In this document: positions 16,510 to 25,802 of the stretch, piece by piece
Position numbering within the stretch: position 1 is the stretch's first letter
Layout: every line of letters starts with the position of its first letter
Source: Aestuariibius violaceus
GTDB taxonomy: Bacteria > Pseudomonadota > Alphaproteobacteria > Rhodobacterales > Rhodobacteraceae
NCBI RefSeq assembly: GCF_040779325.2
Contig: NZ_JBFONT020000008.1
Coordinates: 1-64,000, forward strand
Direction of reading: 5' to 3'
DNA length: 64,000 nt
Notes under the pieces: generated by a model
Databases searched by the model: none
What the model was told of the DNA's origin: nothing
What the model saw: only the letters and a program-made list of their open reading frames with translations
Translations under genes and position numbers: made by a program

Positions 16510-18339
16510 ATGGACGATCAGAACAAGAACTTCATTCTTGCGACAGCGCTGAGCTTCCTCGTGCTTCTCGCCTGGCTGATCTTCTTTCCGCCGCCAGAGG
16601 CACCACAACAGCCAACTGATGCGGCCTTACCCCCGTCTACCGTTGAGCCCGGCGCTGCTGATGTGGTTGTGCCACCTACTGCGGCTCCTGCAGAGGCCAC
16701 CGGCACCGTCGCGCCATCTTCGGACATCGCGCAAGCGCTGGAGAATGCGCCGCGCGTCACAATCGATTCCGGATCGCTGACGGGTTCCATCTCGCTCCTG
16801 GGTGGCCGTATCGACGAACTGTACCTGAAAGATTACCGCGAAACCCTCGATCCTGAGGCACCGATCGTTCAGCTTCTGTCGCCCGTTGGATCGGCTGAAC
16901 CGTACTATGCGCTGCATGGCTGGGCCGCCCAGGCAGGCGTTGCCGCAGATGACGTTCCGAATGCACGCACGATCTGGCAGATCGAAGCCGGAGAGACACT
17001 CGCGCCTCAAGACCCGGTCACGCTTGTCTGGCAGAACGGCAACGGCCTGACGTTCCGCAAGACGTTCTCGATGGATGACAAGTTTCTCTTCACCATCGAA
17101 CAGAGCGTCGAGAACACTTCCGGCACCGATGTCAGCCTCGCCCCATACGGCATCGTTGCCCGCCACGGCGAGCCGGATGACCTTACCGGCTTCTTCATCA
17201 TTCACGAAGGCGCGATCCGCATGACGGATGGCGAGCTTGAAGAAACAAGTTACTCCAACATGACGGAGTTGGACGCCGATCCCCGCGGCCGCGGTCTGGT
17301 TGACAGCGTCCAGGTCACTGAGAATGGTTGGATCGGTTTCACCGATCACTATTGGATGACCACCCTCATCCCGCCATCTGGAGAGTCATTCCGGTCGATC
17401 GCGCGCTACAGCCCCAGCCGGGATCTCTACCAGACCGAAGTGGTGATGCCGGTTCGGACGGTTGCAGCCGGCGAGACACTGACTCAGCAGACACAGCTCT
17501 TTGCCGGTGCAAAGGAGTGGGAGGCGATCCAAACCTACCAGAACGAAGGCGGCATCAATCGCTTTATCGACTCGATCGACTGGGGCTGGTTCTTCTTCCT
17601 CACCAAACCGATCTTCTGGCTACTGCACGAGTTGAACCTAATCATAGGCAACATGGGCTGGGCGATCATCGTTCTGACCCTGATCATCAAGGCCGTGCTG
17701 CTGCCGCTCGCCTACAAGTCCTATGTCTCGATGGCGAAGATGAAAGAGCTCCAGCCGGAGATGGAGAAGCTGAAGGAGAAGGCCGGCGACGACCGCCAGC
17801 AGCTTCAACAGGGCATGATGGAACTCTACAAGAAGAACAAGGTGAACCCCGCCTCGGGATGTCTGCCGATCCTTTTGCAGATCCCAATCTTCTTCTCACT
17901 CTACAAGGTGATCTTCGTCACGATCGAGCTGCGCCACGCGGAATGGCTTGGATGGATCCGCGACCTTTCCGCCCCCGATCCGTCGTCGATCCTGAACCTC
18001 TTCGGGTTGCTGCCTTGGAGCACTCCGGAGCCCGGCTCGCTGTTCTTCATCTTCTCGCTCGGGATCCTCCCCATCTTCCTCGGGATCTCCATGTGGTTGC
18101 AGCAGAAGTTGAACCCGGCGCCGACGGATCCGACGCAGAAGATGATCTTCGCTTGGATGCCGTGGGTCTTCATGTTCATGCTCGGCAGCTTTGCGAGCGG
18201 CCTCGTCCTTTACTGGATCGCGAACAACGTGATCACCTTTGCACAGCAATACCTGATCATGCGCAGCCAGGGCATGAAGCCGGACCTCTTCGGCAACATC
18301 ACCGAAGGCTTTCGGAAGAAGGATACGAAGGATCAGTAG
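16510..18339 (+). CDS. yidC: Membrane protein insertase YidC
   Basis: This 609-residue protein has an N-terminal membrane anchor (residues 8-25, NFILATALSFLVLLAWLIFF), a Pro/Ala linker, the periplasmic P1 beta domain (about 80-345) and the conserved five-helix insertase core from about 365 (FFFLTKPIFWLLHELNLIIG, then YKKNKVNPASGCLPILLQIP). It inserts proteins into the inner membrane with or without SecYEG. The next gene starts about 25 bases downstream, so cotranscription with engB is likely. Confidence 0.97.
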   Translation: MDDQNKNFILATALSFLVLLAWLIFFPPPEAPQQPTDAALPPSTVEPGAADVVVPPTAAPAEATGTVAPSSDIAQALENAPRVTIDSGSLTGSISLLGGRIDELYLKDYRETLDPEAPIVQLLSPVGSAEPYYALHGWAAQAGVAADDVPNARTIWQIEAGETLAPQDPVTLVWQNGNGLTFRKTFSMDDKFLFTIEQSVENTSGTDVSLAPYGIVARHGEPDDLTGFFIIHEGAIRMTDGELEETSYSNMTELDADPRGRGLVDSVQVTENGWIGFTDHYWMTTLIPPSGESFRSIARYSPSRDLYQTEVVMPVRTVAAGETLTQQTQLFAGAKEWEAIQTYQNEGGINRFIDSIDWGWFFFLTKPIFWLLHELNLIIGNMGWAIIVLTLIIKAVLLPLAYKSYVSMAKMKELQPEMEKLKEKAGDDRQQLQQGMMELYKKNKVNPASGCLPILLQIPIFFSLYKVIFVTIELRHAEWLGWIRDLSAPDPSSILNLFGLLPWSTPEPGSLFFIFSLGILPIFLGISMWLQQKLNPAPTDPTQKMIFAWMPWVFMFMLGSFASGLVLYWIANNVITFAQQYLIMRSQGMKPDLFGNITEGFRKKDTKDQ

Positions 18340-18363
18340 CGGTCTCTGGCAGGAAGGCGTCTG

Positions 18364-19017
18364 GTGAGCGAGATCCGGTTCCCGCTGGCATCGATTGATG
18401 ATCCGGAGGCAATTGAGGCAGGCAGGAAGCTGTTCGAAGGGCCTGTCGATTTCCTCAAAGGCGTCGTGGCCATGTCAGGCCTGCCGCCTGCCGACCGGGT
18501 CGAACTGTGTTTCGCGGGCCGGTCTAATGTCGGCAAGTCATCCCTCATCAATGCGCTGACAGATCGAAAATCGCTCGCCCGTACCTCGAACACGCCGGGT
18601 CGCACGCAGGAGATCAACTTCTTCACGCTCGGCACGTCGCACTACATGGTTGATCTGCCCGGATACGGCTACGCGAAGGCGCCGCTTGGTGTGGTAAAGA
18701 AATGGCAGGATCTGCTCAAGAGCTACCTCTCTGGTCGACCAAACCTTCGGCGGGCCTTCGTGCTGATCGACGGGCGGCACGGCGTGAAGGCTGTGGATGA
18801 GGAGATATTCTCACTTCTCGACAAGTCCGCTGTGACCTTCCAATGCGTCATCACCAAGGCCGACAAGGTCAAGACCACCGCACAGGAAGCCATGCTTGAC
18901 CAAGTCCGGGAAAGGCTTTCGCGCCATCCCGCCGCCTTTCCTGAGCTGGTCCTGACCTCGTCGAACGACGGCACGGGCATCGCCGACCTGCGTGCGATTA
19001 TCGCGAACCTCGCCTGA
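18364..19017 (+). CDS. engB: Ribosome biogenesis GTPase EngB (YihA/YsxC)
   Basis: This 217-residue small GTPase carries G1 (GRSNVGKSSLINAL), the switch threonine region (NTPGRTQEINFF), G3 (DLPGYGYAKA) and G4 (TKADK). EngB is needed for 50S subunit assembly. Translation starts at GTG (18364). It lies just after yidC and before argB in the arrangement common to Rhodobacterales. Confidence 0.95.
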   Translation: MSEIRFPLASIDDPEAIEAGRKLFEGPVDFLKGVVAMSGLPPADRVELCFAGRSNVGKSSLINALTDRKSLARTSNTPGRTQEINFFTLGTSHYMVDLPGYGYAKAPLGVVKKWQDLLKSYLSGRPNLRRAFVLIDGRHGVKAVDEEIFSLLDKSAVTFQCVITKADKVKTTAQEAMLDQVRERLSRHPAAFPELVLTSSNDGTGIADLRAIIANLA

Positions 19018-19061
19018 TCGCGCTTCACAGCGGCCTGGCACCCGGCTATCCCGGTCGAACT

Positions 19062-19931
19062 ATGAAGATGCAACAGATGCAAAGAGACTGGATCGCGACG
19101 GCGCGTACGCTCAGCGAGGCCCTGCCGTTCCTCCAGCGCTACGACGACGCGATCGTGGTCATCAAGCTCGGTGGTCACGCGATGGGCAGCGAAGCGGCGC
19201 TCGACAGCTTTGCCCGCGACATCGTCCTGATGCAGCAGGTCGGCGTGAATCCTGTTGTCGTCCATGGCGGCGGGCCGATGGTAACCGATATGCTCGGTCG
19301 CCTAGGTATCGAATCGAGTTTTGTAGGCGGCAAGCGCGTAACCTCGGAAGAGATGATCGGTGTCGTCGAGATGGTCCTCTCTGGCTCCGTCAACAAGTCG
19401 ATTACCCAGGCGATCAATCGCCAGGGGGGACAGGCCGTTGGGCTTTCGGGCAAGGATGGCGGATTGATGACTTGCACCATCACCGACCCTGCGCTTGGTG
19501 CTGTAGGCACACCGGAACACGTCGATCCGACCGTTCTGAGGGCGCTGTTCGACAGCGACATGATCCCAGTGATTGCACCGATCGGTGCGGGTGAGAGCGG
19601 GGAGACCCTCAACGTCAACGGGGATACGGCCGCAGGAGCCATAGCGGCAGCTCTGGGTGCCGACCGGCTGCTCCTCCTCACCGATGTGGCGGGGGTGAAG
19701 AATGCCGAGGGAGAACTCCTGACAGAACTCACGGCGGCGGAAATCGAGGCATTGACGGCAGACGGCGTGATCGCCGGTGGGATGATCCCCAAGACCGAAA
19801 CGGCGCTGATGGCGATCCGTCAAGGGGTCCGCGCCGCTGTCATCCTCGATGGCCGCGCACCAAATGCCTGCCTGCTCGAGCTCTTCACCGAACACGGCGC
19901 AGGCACGATCATCCGCGGGATCGGCCAGTGA
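19062..19931 (+). CDS. argB: Acetylglutamate kinase
   Basis: This 289-residue amino-acid kinase has VIKLGGHAMG near the N-terminus, VVHGGGPMV, and GGMIPKTETA near the C-terminus. It phosphorylates N-acetylglutamate in arginine synthesis. The N-terminal helix (TARTLSEALPFLQRY) is that of the arginine-inhibited hexameric type. Its stop overlaps the GTG start of the next gene (GTGA). Confidence 0.96.
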   Translation: MKMQQMQRDWIATARTLSEALPFLQRYDDAIVVIKLGGHAMGSEAALDSFARDIVLMQQVGVNPVVVHGGGPMVTDMLGRLGIESSFVGGKRVTSEEMIGVVEMVLSGSVNKSITQAINRQGGQAVGLSGKDGGLMTCTITDPALGAVGTPEHVDPTVLRALFDSDMIPVIAPIGAGESGETLNVNGDTAAGAIAAALGADRLLLLTDVAGVKNAEGELLTELTAAEIEALTADGVIAGGMIPKTETALMAIRQGVRAAVILDGRAPNACLLELFTEHGAGTIIRGIGQ

Positions 19932-20443
19932 CTCGCCATCTGATTTTGATCCGCCATGCAAAGTCAGACTGGTCGGACCCAGCGCTCGGCGACTTCGATC
20001 GGACACTGACGAAACGCGGCGAGCGCTCGGCGGTGGCTATCGGTCAGTGGCTCGACGCTCAGAGCTTCCGCCTCGATACCGTCCTGATCTCAGCCGCCCG
20101 CCGAACACGCGAGACGTGGGAGCTGCTCTCGGGACAGCTCAGCAACACCCCCGAGGCGCACGTCCTCGAAAGCCTCTATCATGCGCCGCCCGGCACCATT
20201 CTGCAGGCCATCGCCAAGGTCGAGACGGGAAATGTCGCCATCATAGCTCACAACCCCGGCCTCGCCGCGCTGGCAACTCAGCTTTCATGCGGACAGCACA
20301 ATCATCCCGATTTCTCCAGGTATCCCACGTGCGCAACAGCTGTCTTTGCGTTCGAGGATTGGAGCGACCTCTCTGAAGGCCGCGCCGTGCTCGAAGACTT
20401 CGTGATCCCGCGCGAGTTGCTTAGTGACCAAGGATCTGACTGA
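19928..20443 (+). CDS. SixA-like histidine phosphatase
   Basis: This 171-residue member of the histidine phosphatase superfamily has the RHA motif in LILIRHAKSDW, the ISAARRTRETWELL arginine pair and the second catalytic His in IIAHNPGLA. SixA removes phosphate from histidine phosphotransfer proteins; the true substrate here is unknown. It starts with GTG, coupled to argB by a four-base overlap, and its end overlaps the convergent bztD end by 23 bases. Confidence 0.88.
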   Translation: MTRHLILIRHAKSDWSDPALGDFDRTLTKRGERSAVAIGQWLDAQSFRLDTVLISAARRTRETWELLSGQLSNTPEAHVLESLYHAPPGTILQAIAKVETGNVAIIAHNPGLAALATQLSCGQHNHPDFSRYPTCATAVFAFEDWSDLSEGRAVLEDFVIPRELLSDQGSD

Positions 20444-21209
20444 GGAACAGCTTGGTCCGGTCGTTCTGCGGATTCTTGAAGAACTCCTCCGGCTCGTTCT
20501 GTTCGACGATCTGACCTTCATCCATGAAGATGACCCGGTTCGCCACCTGACGGGCAAACCCCATCTCATGTGTAACGCACAGCATCGTCATTCCCTCTTC
20601 CGCCAGCTCGATCATAGTGTCGAGCACCTCTTTGATCATCTCTGGGTCGAGGGCTGAGGTCGGTTCGTCGAACAGCATGATCCGCGGACGCATGCAAAGC
20701 GACCGGGCGATGGCAACACGTTGTTGCTGCCCGCCCGAGAGCTGGCCGGGATACTTGTCGGCCTGCTCGGGGATCTTTACCTTCCGCAGGAAATGCATCG
20801 CCGTCTCTTCGGCTTCCTTCTTGGGCGTCTTGCGCACCCAGATCGGCGCCAGCGTGCAATTCTCGAGAATCGTCAGATGCGGGAACAGGTTGAAGTGCTG
20901 AAACACCATCCCGACTTCCGACCGGATCTTGTCGATGTTCTTCAGGTCCGATGACAGGATCGTCCCGTCTACCTCAATGCTGCCCTGCTGATGCTCTTCC
21001 AATGCATTGATGCACCGGATCAGCGTCGACTTACCCGACCCGGACGGACCGCAGATCACGATCCGTTCCCCCCGATAGACGGTCAGGTCGATATCCCGCA
21101 GCACGTGGAACGCCCCGTACCACTTGTTCATATTGTTGATCGAAATCGCGACTTCGTCGGAGATCTGCATCTGCGACGTGTCGACATTCATTTCCTCGGT
21201 CAGAGCCAT
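20421..21209 (-). CDS. bztD: Amino-acid ABC transporter ATP-binding protein (BztD/AapP)
   Basis: This 262-residue ABC ATPase has Walker A GPSGSGKST, a Q-loop in MVFQHFNLFPH, the signature LSGGQQQR, Walker B RIMLFDEPTSAL and the H-loop His in VTHEMGF. It powers the broad-specificity amino-acid importer formed with BztA, BztB and BztC. The ATG at 21209 has GAGG eight bases upstream; an earlier in-frame start (21251) would overlap bztC. It is last in the operon. Confidence 0.93.
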   Translation of the reverse strand: MALTEEMNVDTSQMQISDEVAISINNMNKWYGAFHVLRDIDLTVYRGERIVICGPSGSGKSTLIRCINALEEHQQGSIEVDGTILSSDLKNIDKIRSEVGMVFQHFNLFPHLTILENCTLAPIWVRKTPKKEAEETAMHFLRKVKIPEQADKYPGQLSGGQQQRVAIARSLCMRPRIMLFDEPTSALDPEMIKEVLDTMIELAEEGMTMLCVTHEMGFARQVANRVIFMDEGQIVEQNEPEEFFKNPQNDRTKLFLSQILGH

Positions 21210-21219
21210 TGCCGTATCC

Positions 21220-22515
21220 TCACCGCTGGTCGGTTGTGAGCCTGCGCTCAAGCCATTGCGAATATTGCGAAATGCCGTAGCAGATCACGAAGAACAGAAG
21301 CGCCGCGAATCCCCAGAGCTCCCAATAGACGCCGTTCCAGTCGGTCGATGCCAGGATCGGGCCGCGGATCAGTCCGACTAGATCGAACATCGAGATGATC
21401 GAGACCAGCGTGGTGTCCTTGAACAGCCCGACCGCGACATTGACGATTCCGGGGATCGAGATCTTGAGCGCCTGCGGCAGGATGATCAGCCGCATGGCCT
21501 GCGCGTAGTCCAGGCCAAGGCTATCGGCCGCCTCGTACTGCCCGCGTGGCAAGGCAGCCAAGCCACCCCGGATCACTTCGGCGATATAGGCAGACGCAAA
21601 CATCGTGATCATGATGATCACCCGCAGGATCAGATCGAAGTTCGATCCCGGCGGAAGAAAGTAGGCCAGCACCACGTTCGCCACGAAGAGAAGGGTGATA
21701 AGGGGCACACCGCGGACGAACTCGATAAAGACGACGCAGAAGCCCTTGATGATCGGCAGCTTCGATTGTCGTCCAAGCGCAAGCACGATGCCGATAGGCA
21801 GCGACAGAGACACACAGACTGTGCCGAGGATCATGTTCAGCATGAAGCCACCCATGTCGCGCGACGGCACCTCCGAAAGCGCTAGGAAGCCGCTGGCCTC
21901 ATCGCTGATAAACCCACCCAGCCACCAGACGACGGCAGCGGCGGCTATCCCTGCCAGCGCACCGCCGGCAAAGCTGCGATCGACGACCTGCGAATAGGCG
22001 ACGTATCCCGCGACAAATCCCAGGATTGCGACGATGGGCACGACGATCGTGCCACCCCAGATCAGCCAGTAGGCAACAAAGGGATAAAGCGCGGTCAGGA
22101 TCAAAAGACGACGCGGCAGGTCACTGAACAGGATCGGCGCGACTGCCCCGAACAGCAGAACGAAGGCCAGTGCCGGGCGCCAATACGCATCCGACGGATA
22201 GCCGAACCCGAAGAGAAGCTGGTTCCAACGCTCGGTCAGAACGGCGAAACAGGCGCCGCGCGTCCCATCAAGGATCTCGCGGCACTCCGACAGACTGTCG
22301 GCATCCCAGACCCCATTGGCGAGCCACGGGGTCAGCCAGATGACAAGATAGTAAACCGCAAGAATACCCAGGACGGTCAGAATGCTGTTGAACCAGTTTG
22401 AAAACAGGTTCTCTCGCAGCCACATGACCACGCCAGCCTGAGACGCGGGCGGCGGCGCCGGCGGAATCTCTTCCTTGCGAACGAAGGCAACAGAACGGGC
22501 ATGGGTGTCGCTCAT
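21220..22515 (-). CDS. bztC: Amino-acid ABC transporter permease (BztC/AapM)
   Basis: This 431-residue membrane protein has several hydrophobic helices and the His/Glu-type permease loop AADSLGLDYAQAMRLIILPQ near the C-terminus. The long N-terminal part with extra helices is typical of BztC/AapM. It pairs with BztB to form the inner-membrane channel. It starts two bases after bztB ends. Confidence 0.93.
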   Translation of the reverse strand: MSDTHARSVAFVRKEEIPPAPPPASQAGVVMWLRENLFSNWFNSILTVLGILAVYYLVIWLTPWLANGVWDADSLSECREILDGTRGACFAVLTERWNQLLFGFGYPSDAYWRPALAFVLLFGAVAPILFSDLPRRLLILTALYPFVAYWLIWGGTIVVPIVAILGFVAGYVAYSQVVDRSFAGGALAGIAAAAVVWWLGGFISDEASGFLALSEVPSRDMGGFMLNMILGTVCVSLSLPIGIVLALGRQSKLPIIKGFCVVFIEFVRGVPLITLLFVANVVLAYFLPPGSNFDLILRVIIMITMFASAYIAEVIRGGLAALPRGQYEAADSLGLDYAQAMRLIILPQALKISIPGIVNVAVGLFKDTTLVSIISMFDLVGLIRGPILASTDWNGVYWELWGFAALLFFVICYGISQYSQWLERRLTTDQR

Positions 22516-22516
22516 C

Positions 22517-23737
22517 TCACCGCTCCTTCAGCCGGACAGAGTTGTTGTAGACGTTCATCACCGCCGAAATCGAAAGAGAGATCGTCAGGTAGAACAGCAT
22601 CAATAGCAGGATACACTCGATCGCGCGTCCGGTCTGGTTCAGCGTGATACCTCCCAGCGTCGCGGTGATGTCTGCATAGCCCACCGCAATGGCGAGCGAC
22701 GAGTTCTTGGTGATGTTTAGGTAATGCGAAATCATCGGCGGGATGATGACCCGCAGCGCCTGCGGCAAAATCACCAGGCTCATGATACGGCCCGGTCGTA
22801 GCCCAAGTGCCGCCGACGCCTCGGTCTGCCCCTTGGAGACAGCCAGAATGCCCGCGCGCACGTTCTCTGCGATGAAGGCCCCGGTATAGACGGACAGAGC
22901 CAGCCACAGCGCGATCAGCGGTCGCTGGATTTGCAGCCCTCCGTCGAAGTTGAACCGCTCGATGGTCGGCACGTCGAGGCCGATCGGGCGGCCAAGCAGG
23001 AAAAAGATCAGAAGCGTCGGAAGGAAGAAAATGCCGATCGAGGGCCAGAGCGTCGGCACGACCCGACCATGATCGTAAAGCTGCTTCGTCGCGTAGCGGC
23101 GCAGGAAAAAGATCGCCGCGATCGACAGAAGAAAGACCGCGACGACAATCCCCGATCCCGGGCCCCAGACCGGGGCGGGCACATAAACCGCGCGGTTGGT
23201 GAAGGCGATGCCGCCAAACAGAAGCTCCAGATCCGCCGGTGTATCGCCACGTGCGCGATAGGCGGCGGGCGCCGGCAGAATCGTGACTATGGTGTTGATG
23301 ATGATGATCCAGATCAGGACCGGGACGTTGCGGAATGCCTCGACATAGATCGCCATTAGCTTGGCGATCAGCCAGTTCTTCGACAGCCGCAGGACACCCG
23401 CAAAGACACCCAGAACGGTCGCCGTCGCGCAGGCCAGGAACGCGACGAGCAGCGTGTTCAGAACCCCGACGACCGCAGCCCGCAGATGGGTGCTCTGACT
23501 CGTATACGGCACCAGCGTCTGGTTGATGTCATACCCCGCCGGCTGCCCAAGGAATTCGTAGGACAACACGACACCCTGATCATCAAGGTTCGTAATCAGG
23601 TTGTTGACCAGATACCCAATCGCAAAGACGAGCAGAACAAGCGCGATGAACTGAAACGTGAGCCCACGATACCGCGTATCGTTGATCAACATTGACAGTT
23701 GGAAGGATTGCTTGGGTGCGTCGGTTACAGCGGTCAT
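22517..23737 (-). CDS. bztB: Amino-acid ABC transporter permease (BztB/AapQ)
   Basis: This 406-residue permease has a large periplasmic loop after helix 1 and the EAA-like loop ASAALGLRPGRIMSLVILPQ followed by ALRVIIPPMISHYLNITKNS. It forms the channel with BztC. It follows bztA across a stem-loop (23816-23848) that may lower its expression relative to the binding protein. Confidence 0.93.
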   Translation of the reverse strand: MTAVTDAPKQSFQLSMLINDTRYRGLTFQFIALVLLVFAIGYLVNNLITNLDDQGVVLSYEFLGQPAGYDINQTLVPYTSQSTHLRAAVVGVLNTLLVAFLACATATVLGVFAGVLRLSKNWLIAKLMAIYVEAFRNVPVLIWIIIINTIVTILPAPAAYRARGDTPADLELLFGGIAFTNRAVYVPAPVWGPGSGIVVAVFLLSIAAIFFLRRYATKQLYDHGRVVPTLWPSIGIFFLPTLLIFFLLGRPIGLDVPTIERFNFDGGLQIQRPLIALWLALSVYTGAFIAENVRAGILAVSKGQTEASAALGLRPGRIMSLVILPQALRVIIPPMISHYLNITKNSSLAIAVGYADITATLGGITLNQTGRAIECILLLMLFYLTISLSISAVMNVYNNSVRLKER

Positions 23738-23815
23738 CAGCGCGTATCCTTGGCTCTTCGGTTCCTGCGCCTGCCTGTGCGGCGGCTGGCCCGAATGTTC
23801 TGTTTATTCTGGATA

Positions 23816-23848
23816 GGAAAAGGGCGCGGATCCAACCGCGCCCTTTCC
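23816..23848 (-). terminator. Intercistronic stem-loop after bztA
   Basis: Arms GGAAAAGGGCGCGG and CCGCGCCCTTTCC pair around ATCCAA, 11 bases after the bztA stop. There is no strong T-run, so it is more likely a stability element or partial attenuator that keeps binding-protein mRNA high than a full terminator. Confidence 0.65.
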
Positions 23849-23858
23849 AAGGATCACC

Positions 23859-24878
23859 TTACCGGAACGGCGGCGAGTACAGGAGGCCACCATTGGTCCA
23901 CTGCGCGTTCAGACCACGCGCCAGACCGATCGGGGTCGCTTCACCGATGTTTCCTTCGAAAATCTCACCATAGTTGCCGCCGGCAAGGATGGCGTTTCGG
24001 GCCCAGTCAGGCTCAAGCCCGATCATCGCACCAAGTTCGCCCTCGGTGCCGAGCAGGCGGTTGATTTCCGGGTTGTTGGTGCCGTTCGATGCCAGCTCTT
24101 CAACATTGGCAGACGTTACGCCAAGCTCTTCCGCGGCGATCAGCGCGTTGAGCGTCCAGCGAACGATATCACCCCATTCGTGATCACCGTGACGGACAAG
24201 CGGCCCGAGCGGCTCTTTCGAGATGATCTCGGGCAGAACCACGTGGTCGCCCGGAGCCTCAAAGGTCGCACGGGTCGCAGCGAGGCCCGAGGCGTCCGTC
24301 GTATAGACGTCACAGGCGCCCGCCAGATACTGCTGCTGCGCTTCCGCGTTGGTTTCGATCGGCACCGGCTCGTAGCTGATGTTGTTCGAACGGAAGAAGT
24401 CCGCCAGGTTCAGCTCGGTCGTGGTACCGGTCTGGATGCAGACGGTCGCGCCGTCTAGTTCACGCGCCGAGGACACGCCCAACTCACGCGGAACCATGAA
24501 GCCCTGACCGTCATAGTAGTTGATGCCGGTGAATTCGAACTTCAGATCCGTGTCGCGGCTGAAGGTCCATGTTGTGTTCCGCGCCAGCATGTCGACTTCG
24601 CCCGAAGCAAGCGCGGTGAAGCGCGTCTTGCCGGTCGTCGGAACGAATTCAACAGCCTGCGGGTCGCCCAGAACGGCAGCGGCGACAGCACGGCAGAGCG
24701 CGACATCAAAGCCTTCCCATTCACCATTGGCGTTTGGTGCAGCGAAACCAACAAGGCCGGTGGTGACGCCGCAATTCAGCGTTCCGCGGCTTTGGACGTC
24801 GTCAAGCGTCGCAGCGGATGCGACACCGGCCGTCAGACCAGCCACGGTCAGTGCGCCGAGAAATACGGATTTTTTCAT
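23859..24878 (-). CDS. bztA: Amino-acid ABC transporter periplasmic binding protein (BztA/AapJ)
   Basis: This 339-residue protein has a clear signal peptide (MKKSVFLGALTVAGLTAGVA, cleavage after ASA) and the family-3 solute-binding pattern (GTLNCGVTTGLVGFAAPN, then GFDVALCRAVAAA). It captures acidic and other L-amino acids in the periplasm for BztBC. A Shine-Dalgarno AGGAAGAGG precedes the ATG. It is first in the operon; the promoter must lie in 24879-25085. Confidence 0.95.
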   Translation of the reverse strand: MKKSVFLGALTVAGLTAGVASAATLDDVQSRGTLNCGVTTGLVGFAAPNANGEWEGFDVALCRAVAAAVLGDPQAVEFVPTTGKTRFTALASGEVDMLARNTTWTFSRDTDLKFEFTGINYYDGQGFMVPRELGVSSARELDGATVCIQTGTTTELNLADFFRSNNISYEPVPIETNAEAQQQYLAGACDVYTTDASGLAATRATFEAPGDHVVLPEIISKEPLGPLVRHGDHEWGDIVRWTLNALIAAEELGVTSANVEELASNGTNNPEINRLLGTEGELGAMIGLEPDWARNAILAGGNYGEIFEGNIGEATPIGLARGLNAQWTNGGLLYSPPFR

Positions 24879-25085
24879 GTTTACCTCTTCCTGAGTATCC
24901 GCCTTTTCGAAGGCGTGTTTGGCGCCCGTCCCACGGACGTCCGCGAAGCAATGAAGGATGAGCCTTCAACGGCGATAAGTTGCGCGGATTTCCGCAAAGA
25001 CGTCAAGGGTGGATGCTTGTGACCTAACAGGATAGAGAGCGAAGCCTAGCTTGCCCAAACCGTGTGCATCATTCCGGCAAAGCTG

Positions 25086-25796
25086 TCAGACTTGCACCAA
25101 TCCGAAGAAATCGACGGCATCGAGAAAGGCCGACCGCTTGATCTCGGCAGCGGCAGTCGCTTCCGCGTCCTCACCCCATTGCTCGATCTGCCAAAGTTCA
25201 TCGACACGCGATCGCTGCCAAAGATCTCCAGCATCCCAACGCCGCGTCGTCGCCGCAAGACCGAGGACAAGCGACCCGCTCAGCGTCACGAGATCTGCGA
25301 CCGCCACAAGTTCGAAAGGGGTAAAGCTATCGACTCGGTCATGTAGGTTCCGAAGCGACGATGGCGGCTGCGGAACAGGGATGATCCCTTGCGTCGGGAC
25401 GAGCCGCGCGTCGAGGTCGGCCTCGGCCCAGCGTAGGATCTCATCCCAAGCCTCCGCTTGCCGCTCAATCAGCGTGTGCGGTCCGTCCGCGCGATAGCAG
25501 ACAAGATCCGTCTCTGCATAGGCGGCCAGCATCGTAACAACGTCGTTCCGGTTCGGAGCGACCTTGTCGATCGCCGAATTCGCGGCCCGCGTCATCGGCA
25601 TGGATTGGGGAAGAATCACATCCGTCTGGCTATCCCATTCCCGTGCGACGTGTTCGGCAAGTGGCTGCGATGGCAGCTCGAGCAACACGCCAGCGGGTGT
25701 CTTGATCTGCCGCCCGTCCAGCAGGACGGCGAAGCCCTGCCCCCGCTGCTCCACGACGGCTTCTTTCCAGAACCGCTTCTGCTTCCACTCGCTCAT
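25086..25796 (-). CDS. ATP12-family F1-ATPase assembly chaperone
   Basis: This 236-residue protein matches ATP12: KRFWKEAVVEQRGQGFAVLL with the DGRQIKTPAG motif, then PMTRAANSAIDKV and AYAETDLVCYRA. It binds the F1 alpha subunit during ATP synthase assembly in mitochondria and alphaproteobacteria, which supports the taxonomic call. It starts six bases after the pseudouridine synthase gene ends. Confidence 0.9.
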   Translation of the reverse strand: MSEWKQKRFWKEAVVEQRGQGFAVLLDGRQIKTPAGVLLELPSQPLAEHVAREWDSQTDVILPQSMPMTRAANSAIDKVAPNRNDVVTMLAAYAETDLVCYRADGPHTLIERQAEAWDEILRWAEADLDARLVPTQGIIPVPQPPSSLRNLHDRVDSFTPFELVAVADLVTLSGSLVLGLAATTRRWDAGDLWQRSRVDELWQIEQWGEDAEATAAAEIKRSAFLDAVDFFGLVQV

Positions 25797-25802
25797 TGTA
25801 TC